DNA of 64,000 bases from Chaenocephalus aceratus (lineage: Eukaryota > Chordata > Actinopteri > Perciformes > Channichthyidae). Position numbers and translations under genes: made by a program. Positions 51,200-64,000 of the stretch are shown here, piece by piece. The notes under the pieces were generated by a model. That model saw nothing but the letters and a program-made list of their open reading frames with translations, was not told the DNA's origin and ran no database searches. The stretch spans positions 31,183,238 through 31,247,237 of the forward strand of contig CM043789.1 in the NCBI GenBank assembly GCA_023974075.1. The letters run 5' to 3'. How positions within the stretch are numbered: position 1 is the first letter of the stretch; each line of letters begins with the position of its first letter.

Positions 51200-51560
51200 C
51201 GTTTGGAGAGATGGAATGGTTCCTTTAATTATATGCTGCTCTTATGATGCATGGTTGTTTCTGTCTGGCTGCGTACGCTGATCAGCTGAATAGGTATTCC
51301 TGGCACAAAGCCCCCGTATTGAGCGTACATATTCAATTAGAAAAACGCATTAGCAAAACTTGGCATTTGTTGTTGTTTTTTTCCCCCTCCTTGCTCTGAA
51401 TTAATGGTTTTGATATGCTAATTAGCGGGTAATTTAATTTCAAAAGGCCTCAATTAACAGCAGCGTTGTGGACACGAGGAAGTTAAGCAGCGTAATCTAA
51501 TTTGCATTAGTAACGAGCAGGGAGTAATTAGTCTCTAATTAGCCACTTCAGACAGCACTT
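51200..51560. promoter_or_regulatory. Strongest candidate conserved enhancer-like block
   Basis: TAAT/ATTA cores are dense between 51399 and 51543: GAATTAATGG, GATATGCTAATTAGCGGG (51412-51429), CTCAATTAACAGC, CTAATTTGCATTAG (51497-51510) with a POU-like ATTTGCAT, GAGTAATTAGTC and CTAATTAGCC. Between them lie non-repetitive GC-bearing segments. No frame is open for long. This is the texture of deeply conserved enhancers near developmental transcription factor genes. Confidence 0.38.
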
Positions 51561-51650
51561 GTGTTTACTTTCCTAATGAAGTGGAGGGACTTTTTTTTTT
51601 TACAGGGAAGCCTGCGTGTGTGTATGTTTGTGTCGTGTGTGTCCTGCATC

Positions 51651-51668
51651 GTGTGTGTGTGTGTGTGT

Positions 51669-51705
<37 letters not shown>

Positions 51706-51713
51706 TGGGTGTG

Positions 51714-51746
<33 letters not shown>

Positions 51747-51752
51747 GGTGGG
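51651..51752. repeat. (GT)n / (GGTG)n compound microsatellite
   Basis: GT runs interrupted by TATG, GGTGTGGGTGTGG and GGTGGGTGGGTG. Confidence 0.95.
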
Positions 51753-52962
51753 TGTGTTTGGTTCAAGGGGGGCACCAGAGGGAGAATGGCATATGGCTTA
51801 CAGTTTGGCTCCAGTTACACACACGGGCACCCCCACACATACACACAAACAGGCACTTACACACAAACAAACACAAATGAACACACACACAGGTCGGACC
51901 CTGCTGTCTCATGTGATTGGGTGCACACTCACAGTAGTTTTAAATCCATTGCAACATGGCTATGAGCTTTCATACACACGTCTTAAAGGATTGATTGTAT
52001 GTGTTGGAGGGGTTTTATCTCCCCAGTGTTTCCCCTGGTATTATTTTATGTGGTGCAATAGCTTGCAATATTTTAATTTTTCCATTTTTTGTATATCCAG
52101 GCACTTGCTTCCAAATTATTATTGATTGCATTTTTGAAGCATATAAACTGTAAGTGATGACGTTACAAAATCGTGGTTGCTGGCCGGTCTTATGCAGGGT
52201 TTATTTCTGGGATACGGTTGCCTGTGTTGACAACAAAACAAAACAGAAAAAGGAAAAACAGACAGCTATAGATATTCAAGGATGGATACACATTCACCTC
52301 ATGGCAAAATGTGTTGTTTTCCTGTTGCTGTCTTTGAAATCATCAGGAAAAATACCCCAATCAACACTTAACAAAATGGTGGACAAATTACATCTTTTTT
52401 TCTTTTCTGGGATGAGCTTTCCAACAGTGGGAACTTTTCCATTCGCAGCCGTGTCAAAAACAAGTTGAAAACAACAGGCTTCCTCCTGGGCTTTTTTTTT
52501 GGAAAGGAGATGGGGTGGAAGGGTTGCAGGGGGAGCAGCATAGCGGGGCTTTAGGGGAGGGGGGACAAGCAGCTGCCCTATTAGCCCAAATCTGTTGTTC
52601 AGAGGAGGTTGGAGGAGGGTGGAGCAACACCACCACATTTCCACAAAAGAAAGCACACACTGTGTTCCTCACTTTGTGTGCAAAGAAGGCTACATTCTCA
52701 GATTATGCCACAAATTAACGTCTGCTAACCTCCAACACCTCTTTGGGTGCAGATCTCCTCTTAATTTTTACCCATAATCCAGTGCAAAGGACAGAAGAGA
52801 CCATGGGGACCCCATTAACTGACTCTGATGGGAAGGCGGTTTTCTAAAGGCTTTTCCCTAACCTCCCCATAATACGAGAGGCCAGAAAGTTGGGTGACTT
52901 CCTGCTGCAAAGAGCGGGGTCAAAGCGCCGGTTGGCAGAAGGAGTCAACACTCAGCGGACAT

Positions 52963-52963
<1 letters not shown>
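51753..52963. other. Unassigned sequence
   Basis: CA-rich interrupted stretch at 51818-51890. No gene recognised. Confidence 0.5.

Positions 52964-53029
<66 letters not shown>
52964..53029. repeat. (CA)n microsatellite, 66 bp
   Basis: Pure CA run. Confidence 0.97.
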
Positions 53030-53031
<2 letters not shown>

Positions 53032-56000
53032 AATGGACGGTGTCCCATGACTAGTGCAAAACCTGTGTGATTTACACCCACCAAGAGCAGAATCTGGAAA
53101 TAATTCAATAAATATAATGAATGAAGGTGCTACAGTAATTATGAGCCTGTTTCCAGCACTGACCTCTACCCATAAGCACATACACACAGATGTATTGGCA
53201 CAAACAGACCCACAAATGCACAAACACTGACACGTACACATCCATACAAAGGCAACAGATTTACAAATGAGCTGACCTGTGTGTTGGCCTTGCGCGCAGA
53301 TAGGCTCACACCCCCGCCAGGATGCATAAATCACAATGGACATGCATATGCATGAGCATCTGAGGAGGTGGGATAAGTGTGTGTCTGCATGTGTGTATGT
53401 GTGTGTGAGCATTAGGCAGCAGCGGCGTTTGTATCGATCATTGAGGCTTAGTTAAGTGCCTTTTATTTCATTGAGTTAAAGTTAAGGGCCGTGGACAGGC
53501 CTCTCTTCTCTGTGTGTTGCTTTTGAATGGAAGAGAGAAAGAAAGATAGAAAGAAAAAGAAGAAAGGACTCTTAACTGTTATTTTTTTCCCTCTTTTAGT
53601 GGCATCCGGGGATAGCACATCACATGAATGGAACCTAGATGACGTTTCACGTCCCTTCTCTCTGGAAGAAGTGGTTTTGGTGTTGGACCTTTGCCTGATG
53701 TGTGTGTGTGTGTGATGTGAGCTGCTTTAACCTCCTCTTGTTTTATGGACTTATACATGGCTCTGGATCTCACTGCTGCTAGATTAATTTACACACCACT
53801 CACACATGCTTGCCAAATCTCCCTCTGTCTCTCTCTCTCTCTCTTCTTCCCTCCTCTCTGAAGACAGAGCAGAAATTGCCTGGTGAGGTAAATAAATTAC
53901 TTCCATCGATTGCTGTAGTTGAAGAGTGACTTTATCACAGTTTGACTTGTCCAGATACAGATCAGCATGTGACAGCCTGTGTTTTTTTTATAATGTGTCT
54001 CTGTGTTATTTAGTTTACATGTGTTGGTGTGTGGGCTGTGAAAATATGTGTAAAATCTACCTGATGGATATCTCAATATATTAAAAGCTATTGCTCGAGC
54101 GACTGCATTGTCCATATGCTGTGTGTGAGCATATGTGTGTGTTAGAGGTTGAATTGAAACAGGCCGCGGTGTGCATATTAAAAGCAGATGAATAAGGCTG
54201 GCATTATTAGGTGGGATCTTACAGCCCACCTCGTGTCCAGGTGGGTTGTTGTCTGATTGAGTTTATCTGCCTCTCTTTATCCATCAGCACCGGTCACTGA
54301 TAGGAGCCGCATATAGATGACTTAATGATACCGTCCTCTGATTGCATACGTTTTATCTACACCCATGTGTGCATACGGTTAAAACGTTCTGCACACCTTA
54401 ACCCCCGCCATGCCCCAGATGTCACTTCTCCGAAAGAGGTTAAAAGTTCACCAAAAAAATCCAAGTGCAGAGGCTATGTGTTTTTCTATGTGTGTGCAGG
54501 CTGAGACACATGCTGTTTTAATAGACGCTGTGCTGACGTTACTGCAGAGGCCAAGAAGCCACCGTTAAAAAGAAAGGATTTGGAAAAAGAGCGAGAAAAG
54601 GCCTCATCTGTTTGCATTAAACAGTGGAAGAACTGACCAGTGAAGGAGCAAATGAGCAGCAGACGGCTAAAAGATATCTGCTTTTCTGGCTACGTCCCTC
54701 GCTTCAGATTTCCCTCCCTCCTTTTCTTCAGGCTAGATTGCTCACTTGGCTCCTTCTTTTGTTTTTTATCGATTTTTTTCAAAAGCTCAATTTGTCTGTT
54801 ACAGTAATTCTTCTTTATATTCTCTTCTCTGAAATAAAGACACACATTTTCTTTGTTTTTAATTCACACTGAAACACTCGTCTTTCCTCGTGGTTTATTC
54901 TGACCCGTCTGTCTGTCGTCCACACTATCAGGTTCGTTTCTGCATCGGATCGACTCCTGATTTGAGAATTAATTAGGCAACGCGGTGGCGTCAGGGTTGG
55001 GATTTTAGGTTTGTTCGCTAGCTATTTTAGTAGCTAATTACTGAGGGGGAGAGTGTTAATTGGAATTCTCTCAGATAATGTGAACTCCTCTTCCCCTTTT
55101 TCTCCCCCGCCTCCACTAGAGTTTAATAGAAAACCACAGCACTTAATAGACCTCTCCTTCACAGTCGGCCCATGTTTTTAATCATTATTTATTTTAATGT
55201 TGAGGTTTCTGTCAGCAGATCAGCTGATGCATCTGTGGACAGAAGATGTGTGGATTTGACGTCATTGTGTGAGCTATACTGAGTAATCCTCTCAGACTTC
55301 ATCAGGATATTGACTCCTTTACTTTACCTCTCACTGGGCACAACAATACAGAGACACAGAAATCAGCAATATATCACACAGAGAGAAATAAGCAAAGAAC
55401 ATGCAGGTTTATTTTTTATGCACAAAAAAAGCTTCGGTTCACAGAAAGATCCTCACGAATGCATGATTAATGTTTCATTGCATTTATATTCTTTGAAAAA
55501 TAAGTAATGAAAAACATAAATTTGATAAAACTCATCTTAAGGGCTTACTTGATCTTTTTATTCATGTATTTTATGCTTAACACTGGTAATAATGAACAAA
55601 ACGGGCCTAACCTGCATTTTGACTTCGCACTTTCTCCGTGGCCTGCGGGGCTACAAATGCTAATTCAGTCGTGCGTAAGTAGGGGGATAAAAACACAAAA
55701 AGAGATTTTAATTTTAAAGAATGTTTGAAATGAAACAATAGTTGCATTTGAATGTTGTTATAATTGGAGCGAATGGCTGGCTGTATAAACAGACTTCAGT
55801 TACTGGGGGTGTTTCCCTATCTGTGCTCTGTTTAAAAATTAAAACCAGCATAAAGCAGAGAGGGAACTAAATTAATATACAGTGAGAGAAGACTAATCAG
55901 AGATCTGTGGTTACATTGTAATTCCTCCACCGTCCTAAACTGTGACAAAAACATTATTTAACATCTTTACCTCCGCTACAGCCTCTCAGCGCACACACAC

Positions 56001-56149
56001 AAGACCTTACAGTATTTTAATATCACTGCTTGTATATTCTAATCCTGACACCACTTGAAATATAATTCCTTCTCCCATTTTAAATCACGGATGTGAAATT
56101 GCATTAAGGCAAGAGTGTGTGGGCATGAAAGCAGCGATGTTAAATGGAC
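53030..56149. other. Unassigned sequence with possible exon and conserved stretches
   Basis: No gene supported. A good acceptor-like tract ends at 53599 before a short open stretch (see findings). 53880-54330 and 54950-55190 are repeat-poor, with GAGAATTAATTAGGCAACGC (54965-54984) and AGTAGCTAATTACTGAGG (55030-55047). Confidence 0.38.
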
Positions 56150-56620
56150 ATATGAATGCAGGGGTGAATCCTAACCTATTAAGTACTTTCCTTATTATTT
56201 CTGAAAGTGGAGCGTGATAATTAGTTTGGTAGAAATCCTATAGTGGGGTGGAGGTATGGGTCTCAATAGTTGAGCCAAATTAATTTCTTCTGTCACCTTG
56301 AGCATATGTTCTTCTTAATAGGTTTAATTTATTTCACGGTGATTATCTTTTTTTTTTTTCAACCACTTGAATGTGATGCACATATTCACGGCAAAAAACC
56401 ACTTCAACCGGCCCATGTGAATGGTACATTCACAGCTAAATATGATAGAGAGCTGCACAACGTCATTACGGCTTGGCTTCGGAGTCTTAGATCTGAGAGA
56501 TGGCACTGTGCCGTTTTCCCAGGGGTCCCTGCTGCTGCGGCGGCCCAGTTGTCATGTGATCCATTTGTCTGGCTAAGAGCTCTGTTTTTCTCAGGAGTCA
56601 CTCCAAGTAATTTTAGTCCT
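56150..56620. promoter_or_regulatory. Candidate conserved non-coding block
   Basis: Repeat-free apart from a poly-T at 56348-56360. It contains GCGTGATAATTAGTTTGG (56212-56229) and CCAAATTAATTTCTTC, then an ordered GC-bearing segment at 56370-56600. A 119-codon frame crosses it but has no family similarity. Conservation is inferred by eye. Confidence 0.32.
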
Positions 56621-56695
56621 AAAAGTTAACAATCATTCCTGATGTTAAATCCATCAGGAACCTCCATGTGCCACGAGGTCGCTTTAATAATCTCC

Positions 56696-56857
<162 letters not shown>

Positions 56858-57073
56858 CTGAGGTTAGGTTGGACCATGGGAAAGTGGCATACCTGAGCGG
56901 ATTACAGTGATCCCAGAGGACACTTTTGCGTGGGACACTATTCAAATACTAATTTCTTGTAAATTCAAGTTCATCGCCATTTTGTAACACCTCCGGCAAC
57001 TCTGTTTTTCTTGGTTTAAAAGTAAACTGTGAGTTTGTTAGTTTAGAGCATACCTTATAGGCCTGCACTTGAA

Positions 57074-57138
<65 letters not shown>
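57074..57138. repeat. (GT)n microsatellite, 65 bp
   Basis: GT run with one GTTT interruption. Confidence 0.96.
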
Positions 57139-57140
<2 letters not shown>

Positions 57141-57257
57141 CCCCCCACCCCAATGTGAATGGTTTGTTTTTGATCTAGCAGGGATCACTCTAGTTGCCCT
57201 GTCTGGTTTCAACTTACACTGGTAAATTACACCAATCACTGAAATTACATCCCAACG

Positions 57258-57796
<539 letters not shown>

Positions 57797-57869
<73 letters not shown>
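57797..57869. repeat. (GT)n microsatellite, 73 bp
   Basis: Pure GT run. Confidence 0.97.

Positions 57870-58838
<969 letters not shown>

Positions 58839-58923
<85 letters not shown>
58839..58923. repeat. (GT)n microsatellite, 85 bp
   Basis: Pure GT run. Confidence 0.97.
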
Positions 58924-58925
<2 letters not shown>

Positions 58926-61900
58926 TTGTGTATGCACTGTGGCCATGCTTAAACCCAGCTCCTTGGGGAGTAATTACAGAAGAGCTTTTCTGGCCATTTT
59001 CTCTCATTAGTGTGAAAATGGAGAAAAGTCGCACAACCTCAGTTAGTATCCGCGCACACAACACACACTGAGACTTTGTGCACGGCAGAAGTCCAGTGCT
59101 AGGGCTGATGCTATGACTTAAGTCTGGAGGTACGTGGTCCACTTCTTTTCCCACAAGTCTATTTCAGCCCGTATCCTCTGTATACATACATGCCATGGGT
59201 TTGTGCGTGTTTGTGTGCGTTTCTCTGGTTCGACATAGAGCATCTGGACGTAGAGACTCGGTCCTTCAATTCAAACTGCAGGTTGTTTGTTTGGGTTCGC
59301 CCTTACAAACACACCATTAGGCCAGAGGACTATTCCAGGCTCTGGCCTCAGTTTAGCTCAGGCCTGCTGCCTGGCTCACTGGAGGTCCCTGCATGCAAAC
59401 CTCAGTCCTACCAGAACCCAGGCAGATCCGAACCACAGCGCACCGCCCAGCCACCACAGTGAAACTCTAGCCTACTTCAACCCTGCTCGCAGCACGGCAA
59501 GCCTTAATGTCAGCTTGAGGGTTTTAGTGCGTGTGTCCTGTAGCTCGTCTTCTCCGTTTGAAAAGTGAACCCATCATGATGCAACAAGTCCACCTTTTCT
59601 GCAAACAAACAGGTACGGACAAGAAGAGGGCCCGAGTCTTTTTGACTCACAATCCCAGCCACTGAAGAAGGATTTGGGGATGATAGATGAAAAGAAGGGA
59701 AAAGAAAGAGAGTCAGAGGCAGCAGGGAGAGAAAGAAAACAACAAAGGTAGTTAGGACAAAAGCAGTATTGTATCATTGAAATTACTTGTGAGTTGAAAG
59801 CCTTAAAAGTCCTCCCCAGAGCCATGTCATAAAGCCCAGAGTCGAGGTTTGGTAGCCGAGGCCAGAGCCAGACAGCCCTGGCAGTCGAGTCCAGTGAGCT
59901 TCCAGTAACAGGAGAAGTAAAAATCAATTTGCCGTGAAAAAAGGTAAACAATCGGAAATGACAAATATGCAGGTTTTTCCACCGCTTTTTTCATCTCTTG
60001 ATATTTTCACTGTTATTAAAGAAGACAAATGCAGGGGCGAGGAGAATGACTAGTCAGGAGTCATGTGGTGAGGGATCCCAGCAACGTTTAGGGGGAGGGT
60101 GAGAGGAGGGAATTGTTTTTCTTCTCCCTTTTCCACTACCTGAAACAGTCCAGCTGGACTTTTTACAGTTGGCAAACACATATACTCCATATTAGTATGG
60201 GTGTTGTGAACATGCCCACATGAGTACAAGTTAGCACTCCTGATTAAAGAGGCGGAGGTCAAAACAACCACGTGGATGGAGAAACGATTGAGGGGTGGTG
60301 GTATGGGGGTGATTGAGGGGTGGTGGTATGACGAAAGAGGAGGGAAGGGGGGGGTGAATCCTTGGGGGCATGTTTGGTGGTTAGGGGCCCTTGGAGGCCC
60401 CAGCGGAGACCTCCATTAGCGGAACGATCCAAGCCTGGGGGAGCCCGTATGGTGACGGCCCTGCGAGGCAGGGGCCAGTCTGTTTAGCAGCAGTTTGTCT
60501 GCACTGCTCATAACATCGATCCAGTGTTGAGCTGCAGAGATAGGAAGCTCTTTGCTGCTGAATAGGCCGAGCAGCAGTGTATTGATAGGGCAGAGTGGAC
60601 CAGTGGAGGCCCGGTGCACCATGTTGGTCACTTGGCTAAGACAGACAGATCTTGTTCAATACACACACCCCACGGCTGCCTTATGGTATGTTAAGTCCAT
60701 CTGTGCATATGTCCGCGTGAGCGCTGTTGCACATCTATACGTGCAACGATTTGTGTCTTACAGGATCTAATCCTCTTTGCTTTCTCCACTCGTCCTTCTC
60801 AGATGAACAGATCTGCTGTGACTGGCTGGGAAAAATAATGAAAGGGGGAAAAAAGAACAAGCGAGAAAACAAACATGTTTCCCAGGCCCCAATTAGGCAC
60901 TTTTATTGCCCCTAGATATGCACTCCCACCCTCCTCACTCCCCCCGCTCGCTCTCTGAAGTCTGCTTACACAAAATGCTTCACTGAGAGTGCTTAAGCAT
61001 CAGCAACAAAAATAGGTGGCAAGGGGACTCAGCAACAGCAGAGGGAGGCACTGATGGAGAGGGGGGAGTGCCACTTTTGTCCATCAGTGTATCATCTTAA
61101 ATGTGTGTTTTTCTGTTAGATAAGTGTGTTTGTGTTCTAGCAGCTCCTCGCGTCTTTGAACGCCGGCCGCACTGTTGGAGATGTGTGTTTTGTGGTTATT
61201 GTGTTTGTACAACATTGGTTGTTGAACGCTCACAAACAAAACAGTGCAGTTTGAACCGTGCAGAAGCCATCAATTCTTAATGAGATAATGACATGCTAAC
61301 ATACTCCCAGCAGCAGCTCTGTTTACAGATGGAGACAAACCACAAACAAGACACAGACATGCTGAGCGCTTTAGTTTCCTCCTCCTATGCTCTTTATTCT
61401 CGCTACTTTCCCCCTCTCCTCTAATGTTGCTGCGACTTTGTGCGTTGGCCAAAACTCAGCAAGAATAACAGGTGGGGAACATCTTGATGGTGTGTGTGTG
61501 TTAAATGTGTGTCTGTCTGACAGACACACACATACGCAGTAATGAGTCAGGCGCTATATTGTGGCTGCGGACCAGATTCCCTAATAAGAGAAGAATGTTG
61601 TCCATGGCATCCACAGTTTTCCACTGGAATCACACATTCATCCAGCCTGTTTCCTGCCCCGGGGTCTTCCTCTCGGCATGAACACAAGAGGAGAGGGAAC
61701 CCTCTGTCTCCCTCTCGCCATTGTCCCTGGTCCCCCCTCATCGGCACATCCTTTTTCTCATCATTTTCAACACTCTTCTTTTCCCCTCCATCACTCAGGA
61801 TCAGTTAATGTGCGCTATTGGAGCCCTTTCTTCTCTTTCTCTCTGTGAGATTGTGCTAGTCTGGTTCTGGAGTGACACAAGCACATGACTCACAAAGTGA

Positions 61901-62899
61901 GTCAGACCAATTCAGGCTTATTGCTGAGGAAATGGTGCTGGATTAGGAGGAGAGATGTCTTTCTCGGACTGGTACAGGAAAACACACACACACACACACA
62001 CACATACAGTTGAGTAAGAAAAAAAAACATATGCGGTTCGCTGAATCTCCAAATTAATGGAACTCTTTGTCTGGCTGTGGAGCAACTTTAAACAAACCAA
62101 GACAGAAGTTTAAAAATTCACATTCAAATACTTTAACCTTGAAATCTCCCCTTGCCAAGGCACCAGCTCCGTCTTTTTTTCATCTGTTAAATGTTTGAGT
62201 GTTTGATAGTTTGAGGTCTATAGCAGAACCCGCCTGGGAATTAATGTCATTCATATGCCCTGCGGAAATTACTTTTGAAATGCATATAATCTAAAACATG
62301 CAAATGAGGCTGACTTTGTGCACCCTGTTTAATATGAATTATCATTTTCTGAATACCTATTATTACTGCGTACATTTCTCCAATTATATTGTTCTTTTTT
62401 GGTCACTTTTGCATAAGGACGCTCATGTGCACATGAGGAACAGCAGAAACGCGCGCACACGCACTCGCTCGGTCACATGCTTATGCGTGAAGCGGCACAC
62501 ACTCACACACACAGCAGAATGTCTTTGTGATGGGTGTATTTTAATGAGGAGTAATAAGGATGGTAATGACCCAGTCCACTTCTCTCTCTCTCTCACTCTC
62601 GGTCTTTGTTACTCTCTCTCTCCCCCTCTGCCTGGCACACAGCTGTTAGTTTACATGAAGCCAATGGGAAGAGTAAGATGTATCTCATTTATAGAAGAAA
62701 AAAATCAAATTCTGCCTTTCGTAGATTCTGCACAAATGTACCAGTCAAAAAGTCCTTAAACAGCAAATGAAAAAAAACAAGGCTGGGAATACAAGTGTTG
62801 CTCACCCAGTTTTCATTAGCTGGCTTAAATATTGATGCGTTCTAAAAGTGAACAGTGCATGTTTAGTTTATCTCTTTCAGTGATAGAGCACTGTTATTA
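58924..62899. other. Unassigned sequence
   Basis: No gene supported. It holds a 20-bp direct repeat at 60286-60305 and 60311-60330, a repeat-poor GC-richer stretch at 60350-60650 with a 71-codon minus-strand frame, a CA run at 61982-62003 and a pyrimidine-rich stretch at 62580-62630. Confidence 0.42.
60286..60330. repeat. 20-bp direct repeat, period 25
   Basis: GATTGAGGGGTGGTGGTATG occurs twice, at 60286-60305 and 60311-60330. Confidence 0.93.
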
Positions 62900-63220
62900 A
62901 TGTCCTTGTCCAAGAGGCAGACGTCTTTTTCCTCTTTTCTCCTAAATTGAAATGAAGGCATCCCTTTTTCAAACGAAATACTCTATTAATTTATTTATAC
63001 TGCGCCATAAATTATTCTATTAATATTAGCATGTTCCAAATTAGTATGACTTCTCTCAATGTTCCTTCTACTTCTATTAATTAGCCTGCTTGTCACTATA
63101 ACAAAGATTTTTTCTTTCTCTGATAAATTATAAAGGAGACATTTTTTAATACAATGAGAACCGCCTGAGAAATTATTAATATTTTACTTTTGGCCTGTAA
63201 GACATAAGTAGGGAGAAAAG
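62900..63220. promoter_or_regulatory. Candidate conserved non-coding block
   Basis: Repeat-poor AT-rich stretch with CCATAAATTATTCTATTAAT (63005-63024), CAAATTAGTATGAC, CTATTAATTAGCCTGC (63075-63090) and ATAACAAAGATTTT. Homeodomain- and SOX/TCF-like words without an open frame. Confidence 0.3.
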
Positions 63221-63318
63221 AGCAAGAAGAACAGAAAACTAACAATTGCATGGAATACATTATATACTGGCATTGGTGTGCAACAGTGTTGATTTTTATT
63301 TAGCTTTCTTGAAAGAAA

Positions 63319-63322
<4 letters not shown>

Positions 63323-63368
<46 letters not shown>
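63323..63368. repeat. (GT)n microsatellite, 46 bp
   Basis: Pure GT run. Confidence 0.97.
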
Positions 63369-63369
<1 letters not shown>

Positions 63370-64000
63370 TGTGCGGACCCATACTGAATGCTCAGGGATA
63401 TCATCTTGTTTTAGCACTTTTGGATAGGATGTGAATTAATTACCTCTGTATAACAGCTTGGACCAAGTTCAAAAGTACTAAAATTCAATTAATTTGAAAA
63501 GTGGACATGCTATCATTTTCTCTGCATGTCTCCTTTAAAGTCTGGCCTGTTTTTACTGTGGACTTATTCAATTATATTTGATTAAACTCGCTCTGATCCA
63601 ATCTATTAATTAACTAGGAAATGCAAAGTGCCCGACTTGAAAGCCGATGTATAAAATTATATGTCCACTTTGATATTTATTTATTTATATTTTATATACC
63701 ACATTTTATTTTAATCCATTGTAACCCTTTATTATTGTAAGGCGCTGTGGCTCATTTTCAGGTAATATTAAATCTATTCGCTTTATCTTCCATTTAATGC
63801 AACATTTGATCATAAATGTAATTTTGTCTCACTTACAGGCGAATACAACAAGTAACCTCTTCAGAAAAAATACTTCCCTCTTTCAAAATGTTGTCTTTTC
63901 ACACACACTAAAACAATTATCCCTTGTAATTAAAGTTAGTAAGTTAGTAATTTATATGCTGAAGGTAGAGAATATCAGTTTCTGGAATGGAGCAATTACT
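63369..64000. other. Unassigned AT-rich sequence
   Basis: No gene recognised; a TTTATTTATTTATAT low-complexity run lies at 63674-63700. Confidence 0.5.

Overview
The window reads as non-coding nuclear DNA from a teleost fish, probably a percomorph or similar ray-finned lineage. The evidence is the kind of repeats it carries: very dense long (CA/GT)n microsatellites, an L2-type LINE and a second L2/CR1-superfamily LINE, a tRNA-derived V-SINE-like element, hAT and PIF/Harbinger elements, and the TTAGGG-like and ACTTAAGTA-type interspersed repeats common in fish. I found no host protein-coding gene, tRNA, rRNA, CRISPR array or prokaryotic feature that I can support. Nearly all long open frames are translated (CA)n or pentanucleotide repeats, or chance frames. 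The only frames with protein-family signal are decayed transposon genes: two LINE reverse transcriptases and one BED-finger fragment of a hAT transposase.

Layout. 0.7-3.1 kb: a 5'-truncated L2 LINE on the + strand, with a dead catalytic motif but an intact 3' stem-loop tail. 5.4-5.8 kb: a telomere-like repeat unit between two GT arrays. 6.2-6.5 kb: a possible minus-strand retroelement 3' end. 9.7-11.2 kb: a hAT-type element with a perfect 8-bp target duplication; it carries a nested LINE 3' end whose tail has become a perfect (AAGGC)30 array. 12.0-12.3 kb: a pentanucleotide polypyrimidine tract. 13.6-14.45 kb: a terminal-inverted-repeat element. 16.2-16.4 kb: a V-SINE-like element sharing its 3' stem-loop tail with the LINE at 3 kb. 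20.8-24.3 kb: a nest of at least four DNA transposons plus a LINE tail. 25.8-28.2 and 33.4-33.9 kb: three copies of one fish interspersed repeat. 26.2-27.5 kb: a minus-strand LINE with an intact YADD box.

From about 28 kb to the end the window is mostly unique sequence broken by GT/CA arrays, with a tight cluster of six between 56.7 and 58.9 kb. Many unique blocks look like vertebrate conserved non-coding elements: mixed composition, few simple repeats, clusters of TAATTA, POU, PBX/MEIS or CCAAT-type motifs. The best are near 7.6-8.0, 12.3-12.6, 19.4-19.8, 50.2-50.6, 51.2-51.6, 56.2-56.6 and 62.9-63.2 kb. A CpG-rich block at 38.0-38.7 kb looks like a promoter with a non-coding first exon. Together these suggest an intron or gene desert of a developmental-regulator locus, but no alignment could be run, so conservation and gene identity are inference.

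I found no convincing new biological system. The most informative observations are the transposon nests with recoverable target-site duplications, the LINE/SINE shared tail, and the birth of a pentanucleotide satellite from a LINE tail.
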